Below, piece after piece: positions 38,165 through 45,427 of a stretch of 64,000 nucleotides of DNA (positions within the stretch are counted from its first letter, which is position 1; each line of letters opens with the position of its first letter). A program made the translations under genes and the position numbers. The notes under the pieces were generated by a model, which saw only the letters and a program-made list of their open reading frames with translations, was not told where the DNA came from and did no database searches. The stretch is taken from positions 1-64,000 of the forward strand of contig JAFRPG010000031.1 of NCBI GenBank assembly GCA_017429265.1. The letters run 5' to 3'. The DNA comes from Clostridia bacterium (lineage in GTDB: Bacteria; Bacillota; Clostridia; Christensenellales; Aristaeellaceae).

Positions 38165-38280
38165 CAACGGATATGCGCCTGCGGGCACACCAGAGGAAGA
38201 TGCGATCCCGAAGGGTCCAGGGGCGATCGGAAAGCCCCAGGCGCGCTCCGCAGAGCGCGGAAACCCTTTCTCTGCACAGG
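38165..38280 (-). repeat. Collapsed copy 5a of the intergenic element (centre deleted)
   Basis: The right-arm hairpin (TGCGCC-TGCG-GGCACA, CCAGAG) runs straight into GATGCGATCCCGAAGGGTCC and the left-arm hairpin CCAGGGGC/GCCCC-AGG, then GCGCTCCGCAGAGCGC. The AT-rich centre and half of one hairpin are missing. It lies just after the nucleoside phosphorylase stop. Confidence 0.75.
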
Positions 38281-38592
38281 AAGATACTGCTTTTCCTGAT
38301 CAGAGAGGATATGCGCCTGCGGGTGCACCAGAGGGCTTTCCGATCGCCCTCTGGACTCCTTCGGGGCCGACTCGAAAAGATAGTTGATGGAGATTGTCAG
38401 TTTCTTTATTTCAGCTTTACTTTGCCCGGAAACTAGCATGGAAGAGACGATCCCGAAGGGTCCAGGGATTCGGAGCGCCCGGAAAACTGTCCGGGGGACA
38501 GTTTTCAGCGGAGAATGGGCGGCAGCCCCGGATCGATCGGAAAGCCCCTGGCGCGCTCCGCAGAGCGCGGAATCCCCTCTCCCCGAGAATCA
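38281..38592 (-). repeat. Intergenic element copy 5b, with 68-nt module
   Basis: Full arms and centre in minus orientation. The 68-nt module (38467-38534) interrupts the CCAGG...GATCGG hairpin exactly as in copies 1 and 8. Ends are less well kept than in copies 6 and 7. No gene is seen in 38158-38657. Confidence 0.85.
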
Positions 38593-38600
38593 TCCCGACA

Positions 38601-38642
38601 GGAAAACGCCTTGCCCGTTTTGAAACGGACAGGGCGTTTTCC
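38601..38642. terminator. Bidirectional terminator at the end of the rpiB operon
   Basis: GGAAAACGCC pairs with GGCGTTTTCC, with an inner CCCGTTT/AAACGG stem. It serves the minus-strand operon ending at 38658 and possibly the plus-strand transcript from the other side. Confidence 0.85.
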
Positions 38643-38657
38643 TGTTCTTGCAAATCC

Positions 38658-39050
38658 TCAGGGCTCATCGTCGTAGGCGTAGAGATCCACCTCGACGATC
38701 TCATCCGCGTAGACAATGCCGTTGATGCGGTCGACGGACACGCGCAGGGTGCTGAGCCGGAGCCCGTTCTCCGTGTCTTTCGCAACCGGCGCCATGAAGG
38801 TGCCGTAGACCTCCGCTTTCTCATTGGGCAGGAGCCCCGGATCCCCGATCCCCTTCGGGAACTCAATGATCACCGTGTCCTCGTTGTTCCCGCGGGTGGC
38901 GACGGTGTACTGAACCGGATCCGAGCCTTCCACCGGGCCGAGCACCTTGCCGCTCAGGGAGACCGGCCGGCCGACGCAGGCGTCCGCCGCCGCGGGGATC
39001 ATCGGGAGCAGCAGGGCGCACAGGACGAGCAAAGCAAGCAGGCGTTTCAT
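38658..39050 (-). CDS. Small secreted protein of unknown function
   Basis: 130 aa. Signal peptide MKRLLALLVLCALLLPMIPA then AADA. The mature domain is beta-rich (GRPVSLSGKVLGPVEGSDPV, NNEDTVIIEFPKG, EKAEVYGTFMAPV) and could be an OB-fold-like or carbohydrate-binding domain; I cannot assign it. Third gene of the rpiB operon, 47 bases after a larger secreted protein. Confidence 0.75.
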   Translation of the reverse strand: MKRLLALLVLCALLLPMIPAAADACVGRPVSLSGKVLGPVEGSDPVQYTVATRGNNEDTVIIEFPKGIGDPGLLPNEKAEVYGTFMAPVAKDTENGLRLSTLRVSVDRINGIVYADEIVEVDLYAYDDEP

Positions 39051-39097
39051 CGATGCATACCGCCCGGTTCACGGTGGTCCGATGCAAAGGGGATTCC

Positions 39098-40531
39098 TCA
39101 GATGCTGTCCCCGCCGTCCTCCACGGTGTCGCCGGGGAGGGTGAAGGTGAAGCTGCCCGCCAGCACATCGCCCACATAGTAGGCGAAGGTGTAAGTGCCG
39201 CCGGGGACGCCGTTCAGGGAGTCCATGTAGCGGACCATGTCGGTGACGTCCACGTGCCAGTCGTCCTGACTCATGAAGTCGACGCCGTAGAGGAAGCCGC
39301 TCAGGTTGGTCGTGACGCTGCCGTCCGGGGCGAAGAGGCAGGTCAGCAGGCTGTCCTCCAGGTCCTCGGTGACGGTGTAGGAGCAGTTGACCTGGAACCA
39401 GAGCACGGTGCCTTCGTCCGTGAGCAGCTGCCGCGTGATCTCTTCCGCGGCGGGCAGGCGCTCGGTATCCCCGACGGCCTGATCCTTCGGCGTGGCGGCG
39501 AGGTAGCATTCCTGCTGATAGCCGTAGGGCATCTCTTTTTTGGCCTCGGGCACTGCGATGCGGGTGCCTGCGGTCAGGCCGGTCTGGACGGCGGCGGTCA
39601 GATCGCGGTCGCCGGCCTCGGCCGACGCGTTCGCCGCGGCGTAGAGCGTGAGAGAGCGGCCCGGCACGGCGGGGAAGTAGGCGAGGGGATCCTCGTCGCC
39701 GGGCTCGATGACGACCCAGCGGTAATAGTCGTTGCCGTCGTCGAAGTACCAGATCTTGATGTACTGACCCAGGAGGTCGCTCCCGGTGAAATCGACGATC
39801 AGATAGGTGCCCTCGATGCGGTAGGGCAGGGATTCGATCCAGGTCGTGCCGCCGGCGGCGGGGGCCGGCGCCGGCTTCGTGCCCGGATTCTCGCCGGGCG
39901 TCTCCGCGGGCTTTTCGGCGGGGGCCTGGCCCAGCATCTCGCGCAGGGCCGGGGCGTCGACGGCGGTGTAGCGGCCCTCGCCCTCGCCGAGCGCGGCGGT
40001 GATCAGGCCGCAGAGCGCGCCGCCCTCGTCAAAGATCGCGGCGCCGGGGAGGAGACCCTCCATGGAGGTGCAGGTCAGCCCCTGCGTCCCGTCCGGGAAG
40101 GCCATGGTGCCGATGCGGCTGGCACCGGTGCTCAGCAGGGCGGCGTTGGACAGGTAGCCGATGCAGGGCTCGCTGTCGGCGTGGGCGCTGAGAGTGCTCA
40201 GGGGGACGGACCGGTTGCCCATCGTGCCCCCGAGGGTCAGCTCCGCCGCGAGGCCGGTGCCGAGGGGATTGACGGACTCGATGAAGGCGTAGCTGCTGTC
40301 TTCCATCATCAGGTAGCGCGGCTGGCCGAGGGCGAGGGCGCTCTGGGCCGTGATCCAGCGCGTGCCGCTGTCCGTCTCCACGCACACGGCGCTGCCGGTG
40401 ACCTGTGCCTCGCCGTTGACGAGCGAGACCAGCAGGGCCACGGAGTCGATCTTCCGGTCGGCCAGGGCGACGGAGCCGCACAGGCCGCACAGCAGGGACA
40501 GGGTCAGGACAAAGGCGAGCAGCTTCTTCAT
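39098..40531 (-). CDS. Secreted protein with a degenerate trypsin-like domain
   Basis: 477 aa. Signal peptide MKKLLAFVLTLSLLCGLCGS. Residues about 30-195 have the order of an S1C/trypsin-like domain: TGSAVCVETDSGTRWITAQS where a catalytic His would be expected, and LLPGAAIFDEGGALCGLIT where GNSGGP(L/I)F would be. Both catalytic residues are absent, so it is probably a pseudo-protease. A Pro-rich linker (about 202-228) leads to a C-terminal part of about 250 residues with beta-rich, Tyr-rich segments (YIKIWYFDDGNDYYRW, GGTYTFAYYVGD). The start overlaps the rpiB stop (ATGA), so the two are co-translated despite unrelated roles. Confidence 0.75.
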   Translation of the reverse strand: MKKLLAFVLTLSLLCGLCGSVALADRKIDSVALLVSLVNGEAQVTGSAVCVETDSGTRWITAQSALALGQPRYLMMEDSSYAFIESVNPLGTGLAAELTLGGTMGNRSVPLSTLSAHADSEPCIGYLSNAALLSTGASRIGTMAFPDGTQGLTCTSMEGLLPGAAIFDEGGALCGLITAALGEGEGRYTAVDAPALREMLGQAPAEKPAETPGENPGTKPAPAPAAGGTTWIESLPYRIEGTYLIVDFTGSDLLGQYIKIWYFDDGNDYYRWVVIEPGDEDPLAYFPAVPGRSLTLYAAANASAEAGDRDLTAAVQTGLTAGTRIAVPEAKKEMPYGYQQECYLAATPKDQAVGDTERLPAAEEITRQLLTDEGTVLWFQVNCSYTVTEDLEDSLLTCLFAPDGSVTTNLSGFLYGVDFMSQDDWHVDVTDMVRYMDSLNGVPGGTYTFAYYVGDVLAGSFTFTLPGDTVEDGGDSI

Positions 40532-41007
40532 GCCTCGTTACCTCCTAGGGCAGGATCTTCCGTATAGGTGCCGTTCTCGATGGCGGTGATCATGTCGATG
40601 CGCCGCTGGTGCCGTCCGCCCTCGAAGGTCGCGGTGAGCCAGTGCTCCGCGATCATCTTCGCCAGGTCGGTGCCCACCACGCGGGCGCCCATGGTCAGGA
40701 TGTTGCTGTTGTTGTGGCGCTTGGAGAGCTCGGCGGAATAGACGTCGGAGCAGGTGCACACGCGGGTGCCCTTCACCTTCGACGCGGCGATGCCGATGCC
40801 GATGCCGGTGCCGCAGATCAGGATGGCCCGGTCGCACTCGCCGTCGGCCACCGCTTTGGCGGCCCGGTAGCCGTAGACCGGATAATCGTCCCCGGAGGCC
40901 TCGACGTTGTTGCCGAAGTCCTTCCATTCCAGACCCATACTGTCCAGAAGCTTCATCATTTCACGCTTGAGCGCGATGCCGGTGTGGTCACAGGCCAGCG
41001 CAATCAT
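40528..41007 (-). CDS. rpiB: Ribose-5-phosphate isomerase B
   Basis: 159 aa, full RpiB length. MIALACDHTGIALKREMM, CDRAILICGTGIGIGIAASK (with the active-site Cys), and HNNSNILTMGARVVG. It interconverts ribose-5-phosphate and ribulose-5-phosphate, linking to the split transketolase nearby. A LacA/B allose-type isomerase is less likely. ATG 41007 with GAGGAGG upstream; first gene of a three-gene operon. Confidence 0.94.
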   Translation of the reverse strand: MIALACDHTGIALKREMMKLLDSMGLEWKDFGNNVEASGDDYPVYGYRAAKAVADGECDRAILICGTGIGIGIAASKVKGTRVCTCSDVYSAELSKRHNNSNILTMGARVVGTDLAKMIAEHWLTATFEGGRHQRRIDMITAIENGTYTEDPALGGNEA

Positions 41008-41038
41008 ACGGATCCCTCCTCGATCTTTCGATGGCTGG

Positions 41039-41067
41039 ATTGTACCACATTTGCCCCCGGAAAGCAA
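41039..41067 (-). promoter_or_regulatory. Promoter of the rpiB operon
   Basis: On the minus strand TTGCTT and TACAAT are separated by 17 bases. Confidence 0.65.
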
Positions 41068-41100
41068 CGGCAGCGGCGGGATTCCGGCGCACACAAAAGA

Positions 41101-41372
41101 GGTTCTTCACGTTTGGTCAGGGCAGCTCCGTTGATAAGGAAATGCGCCTGCGGGCGCGCCAGAGGGCTTTCCGATCGCCCTCTGGACTCCTTCGGGGCCG
41201 TCCCGTAAAAGATAGTCGCTGAGATTGAAAGGTTCTTGTCTCAATGATACTTTACTCAACACCAAACAAGAAAGACATACTCCCGAAGGGTCCAGGGGCG
41301 ATCGGAAAGCCCCTGGCGCGCTCCGCAGAGCGCGAACCCCCTCCCATTGGTTTCCCGAACTCTCCGAGAACC
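41101..41372 (-). repeat. Intergenic element copy 6, the cleanest 272-nt copy
   Basis: Starts GGTTCTTCACG and ends CTCCGAGAACC (inverted termini), in minus orientation. Contains TGCGCC-type hairpin, CCAGAGGGC/GCCCTCTGG, GGACTCCTTCGGGGCCGTCC, AT-rich centre, CCAGGGGC/GCCCCTGG and the CGCGCTC/GAGCGCG hairpin. Flanks ACAAAAGA and ACAAAAAC match in six of eight bases. Between the rpiB promoter region and the terminator of the next operon. Confidence 0.92.
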
Positions 41373-41410
41373 ACAAAAACACGGACGCGGGCGGCGTCCG
41401 TGTTTTTGTG
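41372..41410. terminator. Strong bidirectional terminator
   Basis: Perfect 17-bp stem: CACAAAAACACGGACGC (41372-41388) and its complement (41394-41410), giving T-runs on both strands. It ends the minus-strand cyclic-nucleotide-binding protein gene. Confidence 0.9.
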
Positions 41411-41423
41411 CTGATTCCGCCGA

Positions 41424-42314
41424 TCAGATCCCCGTCAGGGCGGCGATCTCGCGGCAGACCCCGATGTAGTCCTGCGTGAGGTGGCGCAGGCGCAGGGCGA
41501 TGTGCTCCAGGATCATCCAGACGACGTTCGGGTTCTCCCGGAACAGAGCCTGGATATCCTCCGGGCCGATGCGCTCGAGGGTGGTGTTCGCGTCGAGGGC
41601 CACGGCTGTCGCGCTCCTCGCCTTGCCGTCCAGCATGCCCATCGTGCCGAAGAACTGGTCGACGCCCAGCTCCGTCAGCTTCCGCTCGCCGTCCGTGCCG
41701 TACCCGGCAAAGATGCCGACCCGGCCCCAGTGGATCCGGTACATGCAGGTGCCCGGCTCACCCTCGCGGTAGAGCAGGGTGCCCGCGGGATAGGCCTTCA
41801 CACGGCTGCCCGCGTTCTTCGCGGCGGTCCGGGCCTCCTTGGCCTCCGCGCTGAGGCCTTTCTTCGCGCTTCCGCCGAACCTGAGCGCGAGACGTACCTT
41901 GTCCATCAGGCCCTGGGGGCAGGACAGGCCGGCGGAGGCCTTCAGCTGCTCCAGCGTCCGGGAGGCCTCGTCGTAGTCCGCAGAGAGCCGGCGGACCCGG
42001 CTGCCCAGATGCCGCATGAGTCCGAGGATCATCTCCGGCTTCCCGGTGAAGAAATCGTTCATGTCGCTGTCCGTGAGCTCCACGAGCTTCGTGCCGTCCG
42101 AGGCGGCGACCACCGTGGCGCTCCTCGCGTAGCCGCCGATGGCGGAGATCTCGCCGAAGAACTGCCCGACCGGGATGTCTGTCAGGGATTTCTCGCTGTT
42201 CTTCCCGTAGTCGGTCACGATCTCGACCGAGCCGCTGACGATCTGGTAAAACCGGTCGCTGTGTTCGCCTTCGCGGTAGACGATGTCGCCCTTCCGATAG
42301 GTTCGTTCCTTCAT
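41424..42314 (-). CDS. Protein with two cyclic-nucleotide-binding-like domains and no DNA-binding domain
   Basis: 296 aa. Two cNMP-binding beta-roll domains: residues about 1-115 (GDIVYREGEHSDRFYQIVSG, VGQFFGEISAIGGYARSATV) and about 183-290 (AGTLLYREGEPGTCMYRIHW, VDQFFGTMGMLDGKARSATAV). A Lys/Ala-rich linker (about 150-180) joins them. The phosphate-binding-cassette Glu is kept in the first (FFGE) and lost in the second (FFGT). There is no helix-turn-helix, so this is not a CRP/FNR regulator but perhaps a regulatory subunit or scaffold. ATG 42314 with AAAGGCGG upstream. Confidence 0.85.
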   Translation of the reverse strand: MKERTYRKGDIVYREGEHSDRFYQIVSGSVEIVTDYGKNSEKSLTDIPVGQFFGEISAIGGYARSATVVAASDGTKLVELTDSDMNDFFTGKPEMILGLMRHLGSRVRRLSADYDEASRTLEQLKASAGLSCPQGLMDKVRLALRFGGSAKKGLSAEAKEARTAAKNAGSRVKAYPAGTLLYREGEPGTCMYRIHWGRVGIFAGYGTDGERKLTELGVDQFFGTMGMLDGKARSATAVALDANTTLERIGPEDIQALFRENPNVVWMILEHIALRLRHLTQDYIGVCREIAALTGI

Positions 42315-42374
42315 GCCGGATCCGCCTTTCTGCTTCGTCTGCATGTATTTGTCTTGCTCCGTGTGTTTGTTCCG

Positions 42375-42404
42375 ATTATATATCACAGCACGGGAGGATG
42401 TCAA
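42375..42404 (-). promoter_or_regulatory. Promoter of the double cNMP-binding protein gene
   Basis: On the minus strand TTGACA and TATAAT are separated by 18 bases. Confidence 0.8.
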
Positions 42405-42430
42405 TAGGCCGGCGCGAGGCCGGCCCATGC

Positions 42431-43180
42431 TCAGGAGAAGCGCACCAGCAGCTCCTCGTATTTCTCGTGGGTGATCAGGGCGTCCATGCGGGTGCCGTTG
42501 AGCTTGACGATGTAGGTCCAGCGCCCGTAGGGCTCGATCGTGCGGATCTTGTTGAGGTTGATGATGTAGCTCTTGTGGCAGCGGAAGAAGGTCTCCGGGT
42601 CGAGGCGGGCCTCGGTCTCCGCGAGGGTCTCGCTCGTGACGAAGCTGCGGTCACCCTCCGCGACCACGACCGTGGCGCGGTTCTCCCGCTGGATGAGCAG
42701 GATCTCGTCGGCGTCGAGGAAGGCCAGGCCGTCGCGGTGGCGGAGCATGATGCGGTCGCCGCGGGCCTGCGTCTCCCGGTGGGGGGAGGGCAGGGGCGCC
42801 TCGCTCTGCCCCGTGAGGCGGCTGCGCACGCGGGCCAGGGTCTGGAGCACGCGCTCGTTGCGGAAGGGCTTGACAAGGTAGTCGAACGCGTAGACCGAAA
42901 AGGCCTCGCTCATGTAGTCGTCATGCGCCGTGGCGAAGATCAGCACGATGGAGGGATCCATGTCCTGGATCAGCCGCCCGCACTCGACGCCGGTCTTGCC
43001 GGGCATCTCCACGTCGAGGAAGACGACCTGCGGGTGCTCACGCTCCACCAGCTCCATCAGCTCGTCGCCGTTGCAGGCCTCCCCGACCAGGTCGAAGCCC
43101 TCGGCCAGGGCGATCAGCTTGGCCTCGATGAGCCGCATGCCCTCGTCGTCGTCCGCGATGGCGACGCGAATCGAATCCAT
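42431..43180 (-). CDS. LytTR-family response regulator
   Basis: 249 aa. Receiver domain (1-120): acidic pocket IADDDEG, phospho-acceptor Asp56 in VVFLDVEMPG, switch Thr in FATAHDD, Lys in YLVKPF. LytTR DNA-binding domain (about 145-249): LLIQRENRATVVVAEG, FFRCHKSYIINLNKI, GRWTYIVKLNG. No histidine kinase gene lies next to it, so the partner is elsewhere. ATG 43180 is preferred (GAAAGG nine bases upstream) over GTG 43189. It follows asnA by 22 bases. Confidence 0.92.
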   Translation of the reverse strand: MDSIRVAIADDDEGMRLIEAKLIALAEGFDLVGEACNGDELMELVEREHPQVVFLDVEMPGKTGVECGRLIQDMDPSIVLIFATAHDDYMSEAFSVYAFDYLVKPFRNERVLQTLARVRSRLTGQSEAPLPSPHRETQARGDRIMLRHRDGLAFLDADEILLIQRENRATVVVAEGDRSFVTSETLAETEARLDPETFFRCHKSYIINLNKIRTIEPYGRWTYIVKLNGTRMDALITHEKYEELLVRFS

Positions 43181-43202
43181 GTTGTTCACCCTTTCGTCTG
43201 TC

Positions 43203-44207
43203 TCACAGGAGGCGGATGTTGGCCTTGCGGCAGGCTTCGACGGTCTCCTCGGGCCACAGGGAGGCCTGCACCTCGCCGACGTGGGCCTTGCGGAGGAAGT
43301 ACACGCACATGCGGCTCTGGCCGATGCCGCCGCCGATGGTCAGGGGCAGCTCGCCGTCGAGCAGGGCCTTCTGGAAAGGTAGCTTCGCCCGCTCCTCGCA
43401 TCCGCGCTCCTTCAGCTGGCGCATCAGGGACTCGGCGTTGACGCGGATGCCCATGCTCGAGACCTCGAGGGAGATGTCGAGCAGGCGGGAGTAGAGCAGG
43501 ATGTCGCCGTTGAGGTCCCAGTCGTCGTAGTCCGGCGCGCGCCCGTCGTGGATCTGGCCGGACTTCAGCTTGCCGCCGACGTTCATCAGGAACACGGCGC
43601 CCCACTCCCGCGCGGCCCGGTACTCGCGCTCGCGGGGGGTGACCTCCGGCCAGCGGTCCTCCAGCTCCTGCGTGGTCACGAAGGTGATGTCGTCGGGGAG
43701 CTCGGGCTTGATGTAGGGATAGTAGGCGCAGACATAACCCTCGGTCTTGCGGAAGGTGAGGTAGATCCTGCGCACGATGTTCTTGAGGAAGTCCGTGTTC
43801 CGCTCCTCGGGGGTGATGATCCGCTCCCAGTCCCACTGGTCGACGAAGATCGAGTGGATGTTGTCGGTCTCCTCGTCGCGGCGGATGGCGTTCATATCGG
43901 TGTAGAGGCCCTCACCGGGGTGGAAGCCGTAAGTCTTGAGGGCCTGGCGCTTCCACTTGGCCAGGGAGTGGACGATCTCCACCTGCGCGCCGGTCTCCAG
44001 CACGTCGAAGGAGACGGGGCGCTCCACGCCGTTCAGGTTGTCATTGAGGCCGCTCTCGGGGGTGACCATGATGGGCGCGGACACGCGGGTCAGGTTCAGC
44101 GCGCGCGCCAGCTCGGTCTCGAAGAAGTCCTTGACCAGCTTGATGGCGATCTCGGTGTCGCGCAGGTCCAGCACGGGGTTATAATGGTCGGGGATGATCA
44201 GCTTCAT
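43203..44207 (-). CDS. asnA: Aspartate-ammonia ligase (asparagine synthetase A)
   Basis: 334 aa. Class II aminoacyl-tRNA-synthetase-like fold: RVSAPIMVTPESGLNDNLNG, VEIVHSLAKWKRQAL, GEGLYTDMNAIRRDE, VDQWDWE, and GGGIGQSRMCVYFLRKAHVGEVQ. It makes asparagine from aspartate, ammonia and ATP. No T-box lies in front; it is 25 bases after a CHAP-like protein gene and apparently shares that promoter. Confidence 0.96.
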   Translation of the reverse strand: MKLIIPDHYNPVLDLRDTEIAIKLVKDFFETELARALNLTRVSAPIMVTPESGLNDNLNGVERPVSFDVLETGAQVEIVHSLAKWKRQALKTYGFHPGEGLYTDMNAIRRDEETDNIHSIFVDQWDWERIITPEERNTDFLKNIVRRIYLTFRKTEGYVCAYYPYIKPELPDDITFVTTQELEDRWPEVTPREREYRAAREWGAVFLMNVGGKLKSGQIHDGRAPDYDDWDLNGDILLYSRLLDISLEVSSMGIRVNAESLMRQLKERGCEERAKLPFQKALLDGELPLTIGGGIGQSRMCVYFLRKAHVGEVQASLWPEETVEACRKANIRLL

Positions 44208-44232
44208 CGGGGGGAGCCCCTTTCTGTTCGGT

Positions 44233-45039
44233 TTATTCCGCCGGGGACGGGGTGAGGGCCGGCTCGGAGCCTTCCTCGGAGGCCTGGGTCCAGTCGGTGT
44301 CGTAGCCGTATTCCTTCGGCAGCCAGGGCATCAGGAAGCAGTTGATGTACCAGCCCTTGCCCTGGATCTTGTAGCTGAAGGTCTTGCTCTCGGTCTCCGT
44401 CTGCTCGTCCTTCGGCACGGCGGTGAGGTTCTTGGCCTTCTTCTCCGCGTGGAGGTCGTAGTCGTGGACATACATCTTGACCGTGTTGGCCATGTTGCCC
44501 TCGATGGTCGTCAGGCGGTACTTGCCGTTCGGCAGGAGCTCCACGTCCCAGACCAGGCCGATGTGCATCAGGCCGTTCTTGCCGGTCTGGCCGTAGACCA
44601 CGAGGAAGCCCTTCTGGGGCATGTTGGTCACGCGGTTCATGCGCAGGTAGCCGGTCACGAGCTTGCCCACGCCGGCCTCCTTCACATGGACGATGCCGGG
44701 CACCTCGGCCTCCTCGATCTCGGTCCAGGCCTTCTGGGGGATGTCGTGCTCGAGCATCAGCCAGGTGACGAAGCCGCCGCACCAGCCGAACTCATAGTTG
44801 CTGCGCCACTTCGTGTATTTGTTGCTCCGCTTGAGCGCCTTGCCCGCGAGGGTCTCCCACTCGCCGTAGGCCAGGTCCAGCACGCTCTGGATGGTCTCCG
44901 GGACCTCGTCGATGACGTCCTGGGTGACCGGCACCGGGGCCGGGGTCGGGGTCTTCTTTTTCTTGCCCGCGGCCGCCGCGTTTCCGCACAGGCAGCACAG
45001 GATCAGACAGAGGGCCATCAGCTTGCGGCATGTCTTCAT
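44233..45039 (-). CDS. Secreted CHAP-like (Cys/His peptidase) protein
   Basis: 268 aa. Signal peptide MKTCRKLMALCLILCCLCGN then AAAA, Lys/Pro/Thr linker, then a CHAP/NlpC-like domain. The probable catalytic Cys is in EFGWCGGFVTWLML (about residue 87), the His in GLMHIGLVWDV, and the polar third residue near LTTIEGNMANTV. This suggests cell-wall amidase or endopeptidase activity. Length and domain order fit secreted CHAP proteins of Clostridia. ATG 45039 with AAGGAGGTG upstream. First gene of the operon CHAP-asnA-LytTR regulator. Confidence 0.8.
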   Translation of the reverse strand: MKTCRKLMALCLILCCLCGNAAAAGKKKKTPTPAPVPVTQDVIDEVPETIQSVLDLAYGEWETLAGKALKRSNKYTKWRSNYEFGWCGGFVTWLMLEHDIPQKAWTEIEEAEVPGIVHVKEAGVGKLVTGYLRMNRVTNMPQKGFLVVYGQTGKNGLMHIGLVWDVELLPNGKYRLTTIEGNMANTVKMYVHDYDLHAEKKAKNLTAVPKDEQTETESKTFSYKIQGKGWYINCFLMPWLPKEYGYDTDWTQASEEGSEPALTPSPAE

Positions 45040-45072
45040 GCGCGTCGCACCTCCTTGAGGGAAATCAATGGC

Positions 45073-45101
45073 ATCATACCACCTTTTCCGGCGATTGGGA
45101 A
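45073..45101 (-). promoter_or_regulatory. Promoter of the CHAP-asnA-LytTR operon
   Basis: On the minus strand TTCCCA and TATGAT are separated by 17 bases, 33 bases before the CHAP gene. Confidence 0.6.
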
Positions 45102-45137
45102 GGGCGGGAACAGAAGAAAAGCAGGGCGGCGGCCGCC

Positions 45138-45166
45138 TTGACAAGCGCACGGAAACTTACTATAAT
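45138..45166 (+). promoter_or_regulatory. Consensus promoter of metG
   Basis: TTGACA and TATAAT separated by 17 bases, just before the T-box leader. Confidence 0.9.
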
Positions 45167-45172
45167 ACGGCC

Positions 45173-45386
45173 ATCGGCTACGAAGGGGAGAGTACCGTGC
45201 CGGCGGGCCTTCAGCGAGCTGCGGGGGTGAGAGGCAGCGGCTGCGCGCGCGGGAACATGGCCCCGGAGCCTCCGGGGTGAAGCCTGCGCCAAGCTCCGGA
45301 CGGGTCGCACCGTTATCTGTAGGATGAGCGAACAATCAGGGTGGCACCGCGGACTTCCACCGCCCCTGTCCTTTGGGGCGTTTTTT
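45173..45386 (+). promoter_or_regulatory. T-box leader (methionine specific) of metG
   Basis: The T-box sequence AGGGTGGCACCGCGG is at 45338-45352, followed by the intrinsic terminator CGCCCC-N8-GGGGCG-TTTTTT (45361-45386). In Stem I the 5' side has GAGAGTA (AGUA of the S-turn). The 3' side has GGGAACATGG, where the codon after GAAC is AUG (45257-45259), the expected specifier for tRNA-Met. Uncharged tRNA-Met binding would stabilise the antiterminator and turn on metG. Confidence 0.93.
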
Positions 45387-45427
45387 CGTGCCCGAGGGGG
45401 AAGCATACCAGCAAGGAGGGATTGCCC

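Noticed and set aside
38384-39179. Plus-strand gene opposite the small secreted protein
   Set aside because: Starts in a repeat element, crosses a strong terminator and runs antisense to a gene with a clear signal peptide.
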